From an uncultured Clostridium sp. (GTDB lineage Bacteria; Bacillota; Clostridia; Lachnospirales; Lachnospiraceae), in assembly GCA_947644195.1 (NCBI GenBank), contig CANRZB010000003.1:1-64000 (forward strand): a stretch of DNA of 64,000 nt, read 5' to 3'. Each line of letters starts with the position of its first letter. Positions within the stretch are counted from its first letter, which is position 1. A program made the position numbers and the translations under genes. Below are positions 17,941 to 26,670 of the stretch, piece by piece. The notes below the pieces were generated by a model that saw only the letters and a program-made list of their open reading frames with translations, was not told the DNA's origin and ran no database searches.

Positions 17941-17989
17941 AGAACTGTAAGAAGGAAACCATATTTTCATTCTTACAGTTCTTTTTTTG
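17941..17989 (+). terminator. Intrinsic terminator after ddh
   Basis: AGAACTGTAAGAA (17941-17953) pairs with TTCTTACAGTTCT (17970-17982), followed by a run of T. Confidence 0.9.
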
Positions 17990-18078
17990 GCTTCCTTTTG
18001 TCAGTCATACGAATAGCCTCAACTTTTGTTTTCCATTGTCTCAAGGCACATTCCTATGTATACTTTTTTAAATACCTG

Positions 18079-18108
18079 TTGCATCTGATACGAAGCGAAT
18101 GATATAAT
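18079..18108 (+). promoter_or_regulatory. Promoter for the chemoreceptor gene
   Basis: TTGCAT (18079-18084), 18-nt spacer, TATAAT (18103-18108), about 107 nt before the start codon. Confidence 0.65.
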
Positions 18109-18214
18109 CAAATTGCGTGTAAGTATATCATGGATTCGGCCAGATAAATACGATGATGGGGAAAAAGATATTTATTGTATGGCCGGAAGATTATGGTGAA
18201 GGGAGGTATTTGGG

Positions 18215-20278
18215 ATGAAGAATCAAAAAGGTAAGAAAGTGCAGTTTACATTAGGTCAAAAGATAATAACCTGTATTTTAGCGATGCAAGTACTAATTAT
18301 GGGGGCATTGTCTGTCTTGGTTGTATATAATACAACAGGTAGTACCAAAAAAAGTTCTATTAACAACATGGAAACGATTACACAGGAACGTGCCAAAATT
18401 GTAAAAAATTATGTAGTTGGAACAGAAAGTACATTAACTGCTTACAGCCGGGCAGGAGAAATTCGCAATCTTTTGGAGAATCCCCAAGATGCAAAAGCAG
18501 TAGAGGCTGCGCAGAAATATACGGAGGAATTTTCTGGAGATGTGGCTAATCTGGAGGGATTATATGCGAGTGAATGGAATACGCATGTAGTATCACATAC
18601 AAATTCAAAAGTTGTTGGAATTACAACGAGAGAAGGAGATTCATTAAAAGCTTTGCAGGATGCATTGCTTAGCACAGATGGAGTATACAATACAGGAATA
18701 ATTATTTCGCCAGCAAGTGAGCAACAAATTGTCTCTTTATATCGTGCAGTATATGGTGGAGATGGAGAACCAATTGGAATAGTTGGAGGAGGTATCTTTA
18801 CCAAAGGACTGATAGAGACTTTGGACGAATTAAAAATCAATGGGGCAAAGACTGCGAAATATTGTATGGTCAATGCAAGAGATGGAAAGTACATCTTTGT
18901 AAATGATAGTGAAAAGGTGGGAAAGGCTGCAGAAAAACAACATATTCAGAAGCTCTGTAAAGATCTTAGTAGCAGCCAAAAGGATGTATGTGGTTATGTA
19001 GAATATAAGGAAGGAAAAAATAGTTATATTTCTACATATTATTATTTGGCTGATTATGGATGGATCTTCCAGATTGATAATATGGAAAAGGAAATTTTTG
19101 TAGATACTAATAATTTAATGAAGCAATTGATTTCGTTTTCTATCATAGCATTGATTATTATGTGCTTGATTTCAATTATTGTTATTAAAAAATTAATGCA
19201 GCCAATGAAACCCATTGAAGGTAGTATTTTAGATTTGCAGGATTATGATATCACAGAGAAGGAACAGATTCACAAATATGCGAAACGAGGGGACGAACTT
19301 GGAAATATTACAAAAGCAACCGAAAGTTTGGTATATTCTTTGCAGGATATTATTGGGACACTGCAGGGGTGTTGTGAGAATCTGGATGGTAAAGCAGACA
19401 ACTTGCATGTATCTGCTGCTGATTTGATAGAAAGTGTAACAGATAATATGGCTACAGCAGAGGAATTTTCAGCATCCATGGAAAACACTAATTTGATTGT
19501 ACAAAATACCAATGACGAAATTGGAAAGATTAGTGATTCGGTTCAGGATGTTCTTCATAATATTTCAACTTCAGTTACAGCGAGTAATGAAATTATAAGC
19601 AGTGCGCAATCTATGAAAGGCCAGGCGGGTATTGCTTATAAAAATGGACAGGAAACTTTGGAAAAAACAATGGATTCGGTGTATGAAGCGCTTTCTAGTC
19701 TGAAAATTATGGAAAAAATTAGAGAAATGGCATCAGAGATTATGAATATAGCTGGTCAGACGAATTTGTTGTCATTAAATGCTTCTATTGAGGCCGCAAG
19801 GGCTGGAGAGTCGGGACGTGGATTTGCAGTTGTAGCAGAAGAAATCGGTAATCTTGCAGATACTTCGAGTAGTACAGCGTCTGCTATTCAGGAACTTTGT
19901 GCAGAAGCAGATAAAAGTATGGATATAGTGAACGCTTGTTTTACCTCAATTATTAATTTCATTGAAAAGGAAGTAGTGGAACAGTTTAAGGATTTTGTTG
20001 ATCAATCCAGTTCCTATTGCCAGGAGGTTGATTCGATCAAGAAACAGTTGGATTCTGCTGAAAACGAGGTTAAGATGGTATATCAGTTTGTATTGCAAAT
20101 TTCAAATAATATAGAGAATGTGAAGACGATTACAGATCAGAATCGGGTGGTAATTGAAACTATTGTTGAAAAGAATGAAAGTACTTCCGTGATAGCTAAT
20201 TTAATTCAAAAACAGTCAGAGGAGAATAGAGAATTAGCAGATCAATTAGAGAAAATGATTGTAAAATTTAGAAGATAG
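18215..20278 (+). CDS. Methyl-accepting chemotaxis protein, Cache-type sensor
   Basis: 687 residues, ATG after GGGAGG. First transmembrane segment about residues 17-42, extracellular sensor of about 250 residues, second transmembrane segment about 300-326 ([20 protein letters not shown]), then a HAMP-like linker. The sensor has Cache-like pieces ([44 protein letters not shown]). The cytoplasmic signalling tip is intact near residues 513-545 ([18 protein letters not shown], then [16 protein letters not shown]). The tip should couple to CheA/CheW; the ligand is unknown. No chemotaxis or flagellar gene is nearby, so this is an orphan receptor gene. Confidence 0.93.
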   Translation: MKNQKGKKVQFTLGQKIITCILAMQVLIMGALSVLVVYNTTGSTKKSSINNMETITQERAKIVKNYVVGTESTLTAYSRAGEIRNLLENPQDAKAVEAAQKYTEEFSGDVANLEGLYASEWNTHVVSHTNSKVVGITTREGDSLKALQDALLSTDGVYNTGIIISPASEQQIVSLYRAVYGGDGEPIGIVGGGIFTKGLIETLDELKINGAKTAKYCMVNARDGKYIFVNDSEKVGKAAEKQHIQKLCKDLSSSQKDVCGYVEYKEGKNSYISTYYYLADYGWIFQIDNMEKEIFVDTNNLMKQLISFSIIALIIMCLISIIVIKKLMQPMKPIEGSILDLQDYDITEKEQIHKYAKRGDELGNITKATESLVYSLQDIIGTLQGCCENLDGKADNLHVSAADLIESVTDNMATAEEFSASMENTNLIVQNTNDEIGKISDSVQDVLHNISTSVTASNEIISSAQSMKGQAGIAYKNGQETLEKTMDSVYEALSSLKIMEKIREMASEIMNIAGQTNLLSLNASIEAARAGESGRGFAVVAEEIGNLADTSSSTASAIQELCAEADKSMDIVNACFTSIINFIEKEVVEQFKDFVDQSSSYCQEVDSIKKQLDSAENEVKMVYQFVLQISNNIENVKTITDQNRVVIETIVEKNESTSVIANLIQKQSEENRELADQLEKMIVKFRR

Positions 20279-20505
20279 AGAAGCTTCTAAAAACGCATCC
20301 TTTTTTGCTTGTAACTATGCAGATTGTGTTTGTCTGACCTGTAATGGATGGCTTAATATAATAGAGCAATTTGCGGAAACGAAATGGAGTATTTTAAACG
20401 ATAGCATGATAGAATTTGAATATTCCAACCATACTCCTGTGACGATCGGGCCGTCTGTGATTGTATTATTTGCGGCCCGACCGTGTGGTGTATCTGTGGA
20501 GACCC

Positions 20506-20542
20506 AAACAGGCTGTTATGATGTTATGGAAACAGTCTGTTT
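20506..20542 (-). terminator. Candidate hairpin terminator downstream of the XRE gene
   Basis: AAACAGGCTGTT (20506-20517) pairs with AACAGTCTGTTT (20531-20542), one wobble. It sits 4 nt past the stop codon of the leftward gene; the T run is short. A second GC-rich hairpin (TCGGGCCG with CGGCCCGA, about 20447-20482) lies further on toward the chemoreceptor. Confidence 0.5.
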
Positions 20543-20546
20543 TGCA

Positions 20547-21206
20547 CTAAATGTTTTTGTTATTCTTGCTATCAGAAATAATGCCGCAGTCAACAAGCAA
20601 AAAATTCCCAATCGCAAATTTTTTATCTGTAATTCTTTCGGCAAGCTGTCTGCTTTCCATAAACTCATCTGTTACAATTACAAAAAATTGTTTATCCGGT
20701 TGATTGACAAGATAGAATTCTTTATCTGCATTTTTTATACCGTTTAGAAATTCTGGTATCCCAAACGGTGCGCCCGTTAATAATCCTATGATATTATCCG
20801 TAATTTTCTCACCTTTGGTAAGTGTTTGTTTTCCCATAAGACAATGGATTTCAGCATCTGGATATTTTTCTATTACGACCATATCTTTTTTGCCTGCCTT
20901 TTTGCTCCATCTCCCTTTTATATTTCGGGTATACGTGTAATGATCAAGATTTATTTCTTCTCTCATAACAGATAAGTCCATGCTTTCTCCACTATCAAGA
21001 AGATAATCAATGCTGATATTAAGGAGCTTGGAAAGCTGTTTGAGGTTTTCTATGTCGGGCATCCCCCGGTCAGCTTCCCATTTCGTAATTGCCTGCCGTG
21101 ACACTACGAGCTTTTCTGCCATCTGTTCCTGTGTAAGTCCTGCTTTTTTTCGTGCGGATTTTAGCTTTTTTCCTAACGTCATACACACTTCCTTATTTTT
21201 TTTCAT
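20547..21206 (-). CDS. XRE-family transcriptional regulator
   Basis: 219 residues from ATG 21206, which has GGAGG at 8 nt; an internal ATG at 21182 with AAGGAAG is an alternative start. Residues about 9-70 are a Cro/CI-type helix-turn-helix (GKKLKSARKKAGLTQEQMAE, VSRQAITKWEADRGMPDIEN). The C-terminal 140 residues (WSKKAGKKDMVVIEKYPDAE onward) are a separate domain of unknown role, seen in clostridial XRE regulators as a possible sensor. No obvious target gene is next to it apart from the convergent chemoreceptor and the PNPOx/MarR pair upstream. Confidence 0.82.
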   Translation of the reverse strand: MKKNKEVCMTLGKKLKSARKKAGLTQEQMAEKLVVSRQAITKWEADRGMPDIENLKQLSKLLNISIDYLLDSGESMDLSVMREEINLDHYTYTRNIKGRWSKKAGKKDMVVIEKYPDAEIHCLMGKQTLTKGEKITDNIIGLLTGAPFGIPEFLNGIKNADKEFYLVNQPDKQFFVIVTDEFMESRQLAERITDKKFAIGNFLLVDCGIISDSKNNKNI

Positions 21207-21340
21207 TTTACAATCCTCCAAAAATAAAGTCAGCTTTTCGCTGCTGCCTCAATAATAATTCTCGCAGCAATCCATGACAAGAAACGCTCATTTGCATAAA
21301 GGAAACGCTCCGTAGCAGGGGTGTATCTATAGGATTTCGT

Positions 21341-21769
21341 TTAATTTAAGTCTTCAATATCAAAACTTTCTGTCTTTAAATCGCAATAATGTCTTCCCTT
21401 GATTGCCGTAAATTTTAATACGCAATAATCTGGGTCAGTTACCCCTTGCTTATAATACATAGTGTCCCCACTACACCAAATCTCTTTCTTGATTTCATTA
21501 TCCTGTAGTACTTCTACTGTACCAGTTAGCATAATGCCCTCATACTTAAAACGTCCCTTGTTATAGAAATAAATACTTGCTTTTGGGTTTTTTATAAACT
21601 GTTGTGTACGCATAGAAGATGTGTTTGTTGAAAAATAAAAACAATATCCCTCAATCTTGCGTGGGACAAACATTGCTTTTATATTGGGGAAACCTTCTTC
21701 ATCTAAAGAAGCAATAAATGCCACTTTTTGTTTTTTAATAAATTCAAGTAAATGTTCTCTTGTTTTCAT
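21341..21769 (-). CDS. Pyridoxamine 5'-phosphate oxidase-family flavin protein
   Basis: 142 residues. The split-barrel FMN-binding pattern is visible: KKQKVAFIASLDEEGFPNIK, then FYFSTNTSSMRTQQFIKNPK, ASIYFYNKGRFKYEGIMLTG and FTAIKGRHYCDL. Such small family members bind FMN or F420-like cofactors and reduce varied substrates; a true vitamin B6 role is not implied. It is 23 nt downstream of a MarR-type regulator in the same direction, so expression is probably controlled by that regulator in response to a toxic or redox-active compound. Start ATG 21769, RBS AAGGAG. Confidence 0.85.
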   Translation of the reverse strand: MKTREHLLEFIKKQKVAFIASLDEEGFPNIKAMFVPRKIEGYCFYFSTNTSSMRTQQFIKNPKASIYFYNKGRFKYEGIMLTGTVEVLQDNEIKKEIWCSGDTMYYKQGVTDPDYCVLKFTAIKGRHYCDLKTESFDIEDLN

Positions 21770-21792
21770 TTGAAATTATTCTCCTTATAAAA

Positions 21793-22239
21793 TTATTGGT
21801 TAATATGCAGATTTGTAGTCAGGGTTTCCAGTATTCTCGCAAGATAACTTTCAAATTGTTTCCGCTCATCTTCTGAAAAACCTTGATAAAATAATGCGTT
21901 CATTTGTTGAGATACCATTTCATATTTTGCCTGTAGGGATTTTGCATATTCCGTAAGTGAAACAATCATTTGACGGCGGTTATGGGGGTTGATATTTCTC
22001 ATAACAATCCCTTTATTTACCATTCCGTTTATTACAACAGATACCGTATTTTTTGCAAGGGAGGTTTTTTTACTAATTTCACTGATCGTAAGGTGGTCTG
22101 TTTTCCATAGGATAAACAAAATTCGTCCCTGCCCTCCGCTTATTTCAATGTCATTCTCCAGTAATAGCCGTTCAAAAATCCGATCTTGGAGCTGTTTGAT
22201 TTGTGTAATATAAAATCCACCCTTTGTTTCCAAATGCAT
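21793..22239 (-). CDS. MarR-family transcriptional regulator
   Basis: About 148 residues. The start is uncertain: ATG 22239 lies directly against GAGGTG, whereas a TTG at 22233 has that site at 6-nt spacing and may be the real start. The winged-helix core is clear: GGQGRILFILWKTDHLTISE, ISKKTSLAKNTVSVVINGM, and the wing NINPHNRRQMIVSLTEYAK. It probably represses itself and the PNPOx-family gene behind it, relieved by a small ligand. A perfect 12-bp palindrome at its promoter is the natural operator candidate. Confidence 0.88.
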   Translation of the reverse strand: MHLETKGGFYITQIKQLQDRIFERLLLENDIEISGGQGRILFILWKTDHLTISEISKKTSLAKNTVSVVINGMVNKGIVMRNINPHNRRQMIVSLTEYAKSLQAKYEMVSQQMNALFYQGFSEDERKQFESYLARILETLTTNLHINQ

Positions 22240-22262
22240 CACCTCGAATCTTATTAGAACAT

Positions 22263-22282
22263 TTCTATATAGAACTATTATA
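22263..22282 (-). promoter_or_regulatory. marR promoter -10 box with palindromic operator candidate
   Basis: Minus-strand TATAAT (22282-22277) is followed at once by the perfect palindrome TTCTATATAGAA (22274-22263), at the expected transcription start. Repressor binding there would block initiation. The rest of the gap up to 22592 holds no gene; a CAACATGTTG palindrome at 22467-22476 could belong to the rightward XRE gene. Confidence 0.6.
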
Positions 22283-22592
22283 GTATACAATATGGCTTGG
22301 AAAAAATCAACCTCTCTTATAATTCAATAGACAAAATTTAAAAGACCGATGGTTTTTCTTCCTGCGAATGGAAGAGTCCGATATTGAAACAGTAAAAATG
22401 TAATTATCTTTCTAAGAAGTTCTGGTGTCCTTGTAACTTATGATTTCTGGTGCATAGAACTGTATGCAACATGTTGTGTTACATAGAATCAAAAAAGATT
22501 ACATATCAGTTGGTTGCTATGAAGAATTTGATGTGGCAAAATAGATCTTGTTAGATGGCCAGATGATAATAATTAAAAAGGGGAGAAGATAT

Positions 22593-23330
22593 ATGAGTTT
22601 AGGATCAAATATATGTTTTATGAGAAAACAGAAAAGATATACACAAGAACAAATGGCAGAAAAGATAGGAGTTACACGTCAGACGATATCAAGATGGGAG
22701 TCTGATGAAGTAGTTCCGGAACTTGCAAAGCTTATTGAAATAAGTGACATCTTTAGATGCAAGCTCGATTCGCTTGTGAAGGAAAATTTATTGGATCAGG
22801 GAGAAATTTATTCAAAGGTTCAGATAAAAAGAGTAGCATCATTTAGGATGGCAAGATATGTAATGATTTCTCCTAATCCCGAGAGCGATGTTAATGAATA
22901 TATGAGGAAGTGGGCTATAAACAGTGGCCTTAAAGCTTCACATCCAAATGCGAAAATGATAGGATGGGATTTTCCTTTTGTATCACAGGAACAACAACAC
23001 AGATTTGGAATGCATGGATATGTGGCAGCTTATATTTTGCCAGAAGAATTTGTTACGGAATATCCTGGTGTAGAGTATGCAGAAAATGAAGAGGCTGACT
23101 ATGCGATGATTACTATTAAAGAACCATTTATACAGCCTTTTGAAAGAATTCCTAACGCTTATAAGATCATCATGGAATATCTTCAGGCAAATAATTTTAA
23201 GGAGAAACAACAGGAAAACATTGTCAGTTGTTTTGAACATGAGTATGAAGAGAATGGAATTGTATATATGGATGTTTATATTCATGTTGATGGTGTTATT
23301 AAAAATGATGGCTTTTCGTGGTTGAGTTAA
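22593..23330 (+). CDS. XRE-family regulator with GyrI-like ligand-binding domain
   Basis: 245 residues; ATG 22593 is chosen for GGGGAG 7 nt upstream. Residues 1-65 are a helix-turn-helix (RKQKRYTQEQMAEKIGVTRQ, TISRWESDEVVPELAKLIEI). Residues about 85-245 look like a GyrI-like/AraC effector-binding fold (RVASFRMARYVMISPNPESD, FGMHGYVAAYILPEEF, ending VYIHVDGV), which in other regulators binds drugs or small hydrophobic ligands. The combination suggests a one-component ligand-responsive switch. The GNAT gene 32 nt downstream is a likely target or operon partner. Confidence 0.82.
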   Translation: MSLGSNICFMRKQKRYTQEQMAEKIGVTRQTISRWESDEVVPELAKLIEISDIFRCKLDSLVKENLLDQGEIYSKVQIKRVASFRMARYVMISPNPESDVNEYMRKWAINSGLKASHPNAKMIGWDFPFVSQEQQHRFGMHGYVAAYILPEEFVTEYPGVEYAENEEADYAMITIKEPFIQPFERIPNAYKIIMEYLQANNFKEKQQENIVSCFEHEYEENGIVYMDVYIHVDGVIKNDGFSWLS

Positions 23331-23362
23331 ACTGTCTTGAAATAGAAAGGGGGATTTAATTT

Positions 23363-23812
23363 ATGATGGAATTGACAAAAGCCGGCACATCAGATGTATT
23401 GGTGATAAATAGTATTTCCAAACGTGCATTTGATAGTGATATTTTGGTTGGGGCATCTTCAAAGACAGGCCCACCTGGATATATGTCAGTAAGTTTTCAT
23501 ATGGAGATGGCAAAAGCGAATCATTTATATAAATTATCAGTGGATGGTATCATTGTAGGAGGTGCTATTCTTTTTGTTAATGGATTGCAACTTAATATAG
23601 GTAGGATATTTGTAGATCCCGCATATTTCAGAAAAGGGTATGGCATATTTATCATGCAGGAAATTGAAAGAATTTTTTCTGATGTTAGAGAAATATTTCT
23701 TGATACGCCTATTTGGAACGTTCGCACAAATGCTTTTTATCAAAAATTGGGCTATATCAAATATAAAAAAGAAGATGAATTCATTTGCTATATAAAAAGA
23801 ATTGGGGAATAG
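23363..23812 (+). CDS. GNAT-family N-acetyltransferase
   Basis: 149 residues, start ATG 23363 with AAAGGGGG (a second ATG follows directly). The GNAT core is visible: GGAILFVNGLQLNIGRIFVD, then the acetyl-CoA loop PAYFRKGYGIFIMQEIE and the C-terminal NVRTNAFYQKLGYIKYKKED. The acceptor is unknown. Sits directly behind the XRE-GyrI regulator and ahead of a broken peptidase-like gene, so this is a small, partly decayed accessory operon. Confidence 0.87.
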   Translation: MMELTKAGTSDVLVINSISKRAFDSDILVGASSKTGPPGYMSVSFHMEMAKANHLYKLSVDGIIVGGAILFVNGLQLNIGRIFVDPAYFRKGYGIFIMQEIERIFSDVREIFLDTPIWNVRTNAFYQKLGYIKYKKEDEFICYIKRIGE

Positions 23813-23836
23813 AAGAACTGGGAGGATGATTATACA

Positions 23837-24065
23837 ATGAAGAAGATCCATTATATTAAGCAACCTACAGGTTATTTATGTGGACAGGCTTGTGTTGCTA
23901 TGCTTGCGGGTGTAACGGTTGAAGAAGTATCCGTTGGCTTTTAGGTTTTATATTATTGGTTCGATATTTGTCTGGGGCGGTTTTTTGGTCTTTTTTGGCA
24001 ATATGATTTTGAAGGCGAAGATAGGAAAGGTGTAGAAGATTTTGAAGTTCCTTTTTGGTAAAAAA
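23837..24065 (+). pseudogene. Remnant of a C39-like peptidase gene and a membrane-protein tail
   Basis: A 35-codon frame (23837-23944) with GGGAGG upstream begins MKKIHYIKQPTGYLCGQACV and continues AMLAGVTVEEV. That matches the start of papain-like C39-type proteins, including the cysteine in GQAC, but the frame stops where the fold should continue. The next 80 nt, without a start codon, read FYIIGSIFVWGGFLVFFGN and onward, like the final membrane helix of an unrelated protein. The two pieces suggest deletion joining two genes. Confidence 0.6.
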
Positions 24066-24138
24066 TGATAGTGTTATGCTAGAACCCTTGTTTTGTTAGA
24101 TATTAAGGTTATCTTTACATGGGAAATGAGGTGGAAAA

Positions 24139-24834
24139 ATGAACAGGAAATTTAAAAATGGATTATTAATTTTTGGTACGGTACTTGTTTTGGCAGTATG
24201 TTATGTTGGAATTGTCTCGAAGGGATATGATTCCAAGGAGAATAAGCAGATTAAGCAAAGCGATATTCGTATGGAATCTTACCATGGAAGAGATGTGGAA
24301 GAGATTAAAGCGCATTTTAAACAATTTCCGGATAGCTACGATAAAATAATAAAATATAAAGTCCCTGTTATTACAACTTCTATGATGACAAATAAAAAAA
24401 TGGTAAAGGATTTTTGTCAGAAATTCCAAGAAGAAAAATTGTGTTCTCTGGATATGATCACTTTTGGGGCAGAAGGTGGAATGATCTATCATTATATTCA
24501 TTATAATGGACAGGATCTGTTTTATTATTGTTTTGGTGATGAAATAAACGATATTGTGGAAAAGTATCAAAATTTATATTTGTTTGATGTACCGGAAAGC
24601 TTTTTTGATAGTTTTGATGCATCAAAACTACCAGAACCGTTTCAGGAATTGGTGCTATCTACAGATGAAATATCAGATTATGCAGAGTATGAGAAGTTAA
24701 GCAGTGAGTTGGATCATGCTGATGAAACGGAACGAAAGAATAGTAAATTAAAGATAGAGGGATTTAGAATTTCACCATTTCGTACTGAAAAGGAAGCAAA
24801 AGATTTTCTTGAGATTTACCAAAAGAATGACTGA
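24139..24834 (+). CDS. Membrane-anchored protein of unknown function
   Basis: 231 residues, ATG 24139 with GAGGTGG upstream. One N-terminal hydrophobic segment (residues 8-27, LLIFGTVLVLAVCYVGIVS) is followed by an extracellular domain of about 200 residues, rich in charged and aromatic residues (HYIHYNGQDLFYYCFGDEIN). Two cysteines (CQ, CS) lie in the middle of the domain. I do not recognise the family. No partner gene is obvious: gene debris lies upstream and the lysine-riboswitch promoter of dapA downstream. Confidence 0.7.
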   Translation: MNRKFKNGLLIFGTVLVLAVCYVGIVSKGYDSKENKQIKQSDIRMESYHGRDVEEIKAHFKQFPDSYDKIIKYKVPVITTSMMTNKKMVKDFCQKFQEEKLCSLDMITFGAEGGMIYHYIHYNGQDLFYYCFGDEINDIVEKYQNLYLFDVPESFFDSFDASKLPEPFQELVLSTDEISDYAEYEKLSSELDHADETERKNSKLKIEGFRISPFRTEKEAKDFLEIYQKND

Positions 24835-24992
24835 GTTACCTATAGATTTGAAAGCATGATTCGGATTTGAAGTGTACATTATTAAGGATAAAAAATAAAG
24901 TAAATATTAAAGATGCAGTAACGGTTAAAAAAATAGGTGGCATAGATGAAAATAAGAAATTTATTTTATTCATTCCGGTTCCTGGGAGGATG

Positions 24993-25021
24993 TTGACAAA
25001 TCACGGGGATCATGTTACCCT
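24993..25021 (+). promoter_or_regulatory. Promoter of the dapA riboswitch transcript
   Basis: TTGACA (24993-24998), 17-nt spacer, TACCCT (25016-25021) with an extended TG ahead of it. Confidence 0.65.
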
Positions 25022-25032
25022 TTTTAGCAGTA

Positions 25033-25197
25033 GCAGATAGAGGTCGCACTTTTCATAAGTAGCATGCTGGATGTCGCAGGGACAAAAGAAGGCATGGGAA
25101 AGGGAACAGTGCCGAAGAGAATGACATCCTGTATTGGAATTCTCTGGGCATGGCATGAATAATGTCATGACTGTCATCATTGGATGGAGCGCTATCG
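25033..25197 (+). ncRNA. Lysine riboswitch (L box) upstream of dapA
   Basis: The conserved L-box core is present in order: GATAGAGGTCGCACTTTTCA at the 5' end, the GGGAAAGGG-like segment, GTGCCGAAGAGAATG, the paired GAATTCTCTGGGCATG, then AATGTCATGACTGTCATC and the closing GGAGCGCTATC. GATAG at the 5' end pairs with CTATC at the 3' end (P1). Bound lysine should stabilise the aptamer and favour the terminator that follows, lowering dapA expression. Confidence 0.93.
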
Positions 25198-25227
25198 ACT
25201 TATTACGATACGATATGGTATGTAGAA

Positions 25228-25260
25228 AGAGGCGATGCGTAGGCATGGCTTCTTTTTTCT
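25228..25260 (+). terminator. Riboswitch-controlled terminator before dapA
   Basis: GAGGCGATGC pairs with GCATGGCTTC (one mismatch), flanked by AA/TT extensions and followed by TTTTTT. Confidence 0.75.
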
Positions 25261-25307
25261 AATATCTTGTCTGTCTTGCAAAATCAGTGTTCAAAAGGAG
25301 AAGAAGA

Positions 25308-26204
25308 ATGGCAATATTTCAAGGTGCCGGTGTAGCACTCATTACACCGATGAAAGAAAATCTGGATATTCATTATGAGAAACTGGATGAATTACTGGAG
25401 GAACAGATTGCGGAGGGGACCGATGCAATTATTATTTGTGGAACTACCGGAGAATCCGCTACCATGAGTGAGCAGGAGCATATTGACGTGATCCGTTTTG
25501 CGATTGAGAGAGTAAACCATCGGATTCCGGTCATTGCGGGGACAGGTTCTAACTGCACTGCGACGGCAGTACAGCTTAGCCAGGAAGCCGCTAAAGTGGG
25601 GGCGGACGGATTGCTCGTAGTTACACCGTATTATAATAAAGCAACGCAGAAAGGCTTGATTGCCCATTATAAGACAATAGCAGATGCCGTTGCTACTCCG
25701 ATTATTATGTACAATGTGCCAAGTCGGACAGGCTGTGCGCTTCAGCCGCAGACAATCGCAGATCTAGTTTCTGGTGTGGAAAATATTGTGGGAGTTAAGG
25801 AGGCAACCGGCAATATCAGTAATGTCGCGCAGATCATGCATTTGACCGATGGCAATATTGAACTCTATTCTGGCAATGATGACCAGATAGTTCCACTGTT
25901 ATCTCTGGGAGGAATCGGAGTAATCTCTGTGCTCTCCAATGTTGCTCCTCGTTTTGTGCATGATATGGTAATGAACTATCTCAATGGAGACGTTAAGACT
26001 GCTGCGAAGATGCAGTTAGACTGTCTGCCGTTATACGATGCACTGTTCTGCGAGGTCAATCCGATTCCAGCAAAAGCTGCCATGAATATGATGGGTAAAA
26101 ATGTAGGTTCCCTTCGTGCGCCATTGACAGAAATGGAAGACCACAATAAAGAGATCTTAAAGAAAGTATTGACAGAAACTTGTGCTGGAATTGTTTCAGC
26201 ATAG
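25308..26204 (+). CDS. dapA: 4-hydroxy-tetrahydrodipicolinate synthase
   Basis: 298 residues, the usual length. Start ATG 25308 has GGAG at 7 nt; an upstream ATG at 25287 does not. Signatures: GAGVALITPM, ICGTTGESATMSEQEH, VIAGTGSNCT, VVTPYYNKATQKGL, the conserved tyrosine region IMYNVPSRTG and the Schiff-base lysine in GVKEATGN. It condenses pyruvate with aspartate semialdehyde, the first committed step to lysine and diaminopimelate. Regulated by the lysine riboswitch just upstream and ended by its own terminator. Confidence 0.97.
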   Translation: MAIFQGAGVALITPMKENLDIHYEKLDELLEEQIAEGTDAIIICGTTGESATMSEQEHIDVIRFAIERVNHRIPVIAGTGSNCTATAVQLSQEAAKVGADGLLVVTPYYNKATQKGLIAHYKTIADAVATPIIMYNVPSRTGCALQPQTIADLVSGVENIVGVKEATGNISNVAQIMHLTDGNIELYSGNDDQIVPLLSLGGIGVISVLSNVAPRFVHDMVMNYLNGDVKTAAKMQLDCLPLYDALFCEVNPIPAKAAMNMMGKNVGSLRAPLTEMEDHNKEILKKVLTETCAGIVSA

Positions 26205-26276
26205 GGGGGATTCCAGTAATAGGAATATTAAAGATATCCGATAGAATTTCAAAAGTTATAGAATTTCTAAGATAAG

Positions 26277-26325
26277 AAAAAGGAACCGAACGACTCTTTT
26301 ATTTCAAGGGGAGGTTCCTTTTTTG
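26277..26325 (+). terminator. Intrinsic terminator after dapA
   Basis: AAAAAGGAACC (26277-26287) pairs with GGTTCCTTTTTT beginning at 26313; loop about 25 nt. Confidence 0.75.
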
Positions 26326-26407
26326 AGTGGAAAAGAAATTTCTTTTCTGCCATTCCCGTGATAACATAATAGAGCAGGAATCCATTATGTTTAAAAGGAG
26401 TCGCCCC

Positions 26408-26494
26408 ATGGCAGAGGGAGCTACCATGGGGCAAAATGAAAAAAATGAAAAAGAATCTATCTCAAACTTTAGTCAGTTAGCTGTGAGAAACTAA
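26408..26494 (+). CDS. Possible 28-residue small protein or leader peptide
   Basis: A short frame, too small for routine gene calling. It has AAAAGGAG 7 nt before ATG 26408. It encodes a hydrophilic peptide beginning MAEGATMGQNEKNEK and ending in FSQLAVRN. It ends exactly at a terminator-like hairpin. A 9-bp perfect stem (GCCCCATGG at 26403-26411 with CCATGGGGC at 26424-26432) encloses the start codon, so translation may be structure-controlled. It lies alone between dapA and the convergent prs. I do not recognise it; it could equally be an untranslated small RNA. Confidence 0.45.
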   Translation: MAEGATMGQNEKNEKESISNFSQLAVRN

Positions 26495-26530
26495 AAATCA
26501 AGCCACTGTTTTTTCTTATCTTGATTTTTA
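26491..26530 (+). terminator. Hairpin terminator after the small frame
   Basis: AAAAATCAAG pairs with CTTGATTTTT around a loop containing a T-rich run. Confidence 0.6.
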
Positions 26531-26635
26531 TGTTATTATCATACCACCTAATTGTGGATAGAATTTGTCTTATTTCTAAAATAAATATAAACTCATCAAT
26601 CTTTTCTCATAATTATTTCAAAAAATTTTTGAATT

Positions 26636-26668
26636 CGGTCACTTCTTTTCCTGTAGAAGTGACCGAGC
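26636..26668 (-). terminator. Hairpin terminator after prs
   Basis: CGGTCACTTCT and AGAAGTGACCG form a perfect 11-bp stem just past the prs stop codon; the sequence beyond (leftward) is AT-rich. Confidence 0.7.
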
Positions 26669-26670
26669 TA

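Noticed and set aside
20406-20747. 113-codon plus-strand frame
   Set aside because: It overlaps the C-terminus of the well-supported XRE regulator on the minus strand and lacks a ribosome binding site.
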